A stretch of 64,000 nt of DNA. Origin: Nitrospira sp. (GTDB lineage Bacteria; Nitrospirota; Nitrospiria; Nitrospirales; Nitrospiraceae). Positions within the stretch are counted from its first letter, which is position 1. Every line of letters starts with the position of its first letter. The notes below the pieces were generated by a model. The model worked only from the letters and a program-made list of their open reading frames with translations, was not told the origin of the DNA and did not search any database. Positions 63,451-64,000 of the stretch are shown here, one piece after another. The stretch covers positions 3,183,501 to 3,247,500 of the forward strand of contig BQWY01000001.1 of the NCBI GenBank assembly GCA_036984305.1, written 5' to 3'. Both the position numbers and the translations under genes were made by a program.

Positions 63451-64000
63451 GTGGAAGAGTGGAGACGTATCCTGGCGGACAGCATCGTGAAGCCGAAAGA
63501 CCTGGCCGAACGATTCGGGCTCGACGCCGCTGAACTGGAAGCGATCGCCGGCCCCTATCCGATGCGCATCACACCCACCGTGTTGTCGACGATCAAGAAG
63601 AAGGGCGACGCCATTTGGAAGCAGGTCATCCCAGAGGCCGAAGAACTGGCCGATCTCGATGCGGTCGACGACCCGCTCGAAGAAGACCTCATGAGTCCGG
63701 TGCCACACCTCGTGCATCGCTACCCAGACCGCGTGCTGTTGATGGTCACGAATCAATGTCCGATCTACTGCCGATTTTGCACGCGAAAGCGGCTCGTCGG
63801 AAAACCCGGCTTCCTCAAGAAGGGTGAATTAGACCGGGCCATCGCGTATTTGCGCGTGCATACCGAAGTCCGCGACGTCATTTTGTCGGGAGGTGATCCC
63901 TTGCTGCTTCCGGATCATCTCCTGGAGCGGATCTTGAAGGCCCTGCGGACCATCCCGCACTTGGAGTTGATTCGAATCGGCTCGCGCGTGCCTGGGACGC
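63451..64000 (+). CDS. kamA: KamA-family radical SAM aminomutase (3' end cut by window)
   Basis: The first 183 residues. GTG 63451 follows AAAGGAG. After a helical N-terminus (WRRILADSIVKPKDLAERFGLDAAELE) comes the ITPTVLSTI and the radical SAM motif CPIYCRFC (C-x3-C-x2-C), then VRDVILSGGDPLLLPDHLLERIL and RIGSRVPGT as in lysine 2,3-aminomutase. It uses SAM, PLP and a [4Fe-4S] cluster; the PLP Lys would lie past the end. The substrate could be lysine, glutamate or another amino acid, or lysine on EF-P (EpmB type). Confidence 0.88.
   Translation, partial: MEEWRRILADSIVKPKDLAERFGLDAAELEAIAGPYPMRITPTVLSTIKKKGDAIWKQVIPEAEELADLDAVDDPLEEDLMSPVPHLVHRYPDRVLLMVTNQCPIYCRFCTRKRLVGKPGFLKKGELDRAIAYLRVHTEVRDVILSGGDPLLLPDHLLERILKALRTIPHLELIRIGSRVPGT

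Noticed and set aside
1-64000. CRISPR arrays, insertion sequences, integrase or attachment sites
   Set aside because: No repeat-spacer pattern, transposase or integrase was found; the tRNA genes show no flanking direct repeat that I could detect.

Overview
The window is about 60% GC, densely coded on both strands, and free of insertion sequences, CRISPR arrays and phage genes. Gene content suggests a Gram-negative chemolithotroph of the Nitrospira type. Pointers are a Mla lipid-transport operon, many haem, Fe-S and redox-sensing proteins, a ferredoxin-thioredoxin reductase catalytic chain, NorQ/NorD-type activases, a KamA-family radical SAM protein and small families I associate with Nitrospirota. 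This assignment is inference from gene content; there is no rRNA to confirm it.

Layout. 1-9.7 kb: a truncated hrpB helicase, a one-haem DUF3365-type cytochrome, a DUF1566 protein, a ferritin-like protein, yacG, a PilZ protein, an SDR, an FKBP isomerase and envelope proteins. 9.5-13 kb: small proteins, a Pal/OmpA lipoprotein and a bactofilin-like membrane protein. 13-16.6 kb: an operon mlaE(STAS)-mlaF-mlaD-lipoprotein with tight overlaps. 16.9-22.2 kb: OsmC, SDR, Tat-exported beta carbonic anhydrase, double rhodanese and small unknowns. 22.3-25.7 kb: a large TM0106-family nuclease-helicase. 26-32 kb: a regulatory block with a probable frameshifted gene pair, PilZ, a response regulator, an operon STAS/ECF sigma/zinc-finger anti-sigma, and a multi-sensor sigma-54 activator. 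32.5-36 kb: an FG-GAP/ASPIC lipoprotein, a periplasmic unknown and a DUF3015 protein. 36.2-44.7 kb: tRNA-Lys, purA, tRNA-Ala, an ABC-F ATPase, PilZ, rarA, a hydrolase, folE and a PTPS-like gene. 44.9-49.3 kb: ErpA, a 2Fe-2S ferredoxin, a NuoF-like flavoprotein, a PuuD-N-like membrane protein, malate dehydrogenase and an unknown. 49.4-60.2 kb: NorD/CbbO and NorQ/CbbQ separated by an FTR gene (divergent), an AT-rich orphan, a glycine-zipper lipoprotein and a DUF167 gene; then a hybrid histidine kinase and a YkgJ-DUF2156 fusion. 60.4-64 kb: a PAS-GGDEF cyclase, then an ATP-grasp-like protein, a glutaredoxin and a KamA-family radical SAM gene cut by the window end.

How genes work together. The clearest units are the Mla operon (lipid trafficking to the outer membrane), the STAS-ECF-ZAS operon (transcriptional stress switch), folE-PTPS (pterin synthesis), NuoF-like plus ferredoxin plus ErpA (electron transfer and Fe-S maturation), NorQ/NorD (mechanical activation of a metalloenzyme not encoded here) and the ATP-grasp/glutaredoxin/KamA cluster (unknown amino-acid or peptide chemistry). 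Three PilZ proteins and one GGDEF enzyme suggest c-di-GMP signalling. The strongest candidates for undescribed biology are the ATP-grasp/Grx/KamA cluster, the YkgJ-DUF2156 fusion coupled to a hybrid kinase, the NuoF-like protein with a changed flavin-site motif, and a DUF167 gene that seems to need a CTG start overlapping the norQ stop.
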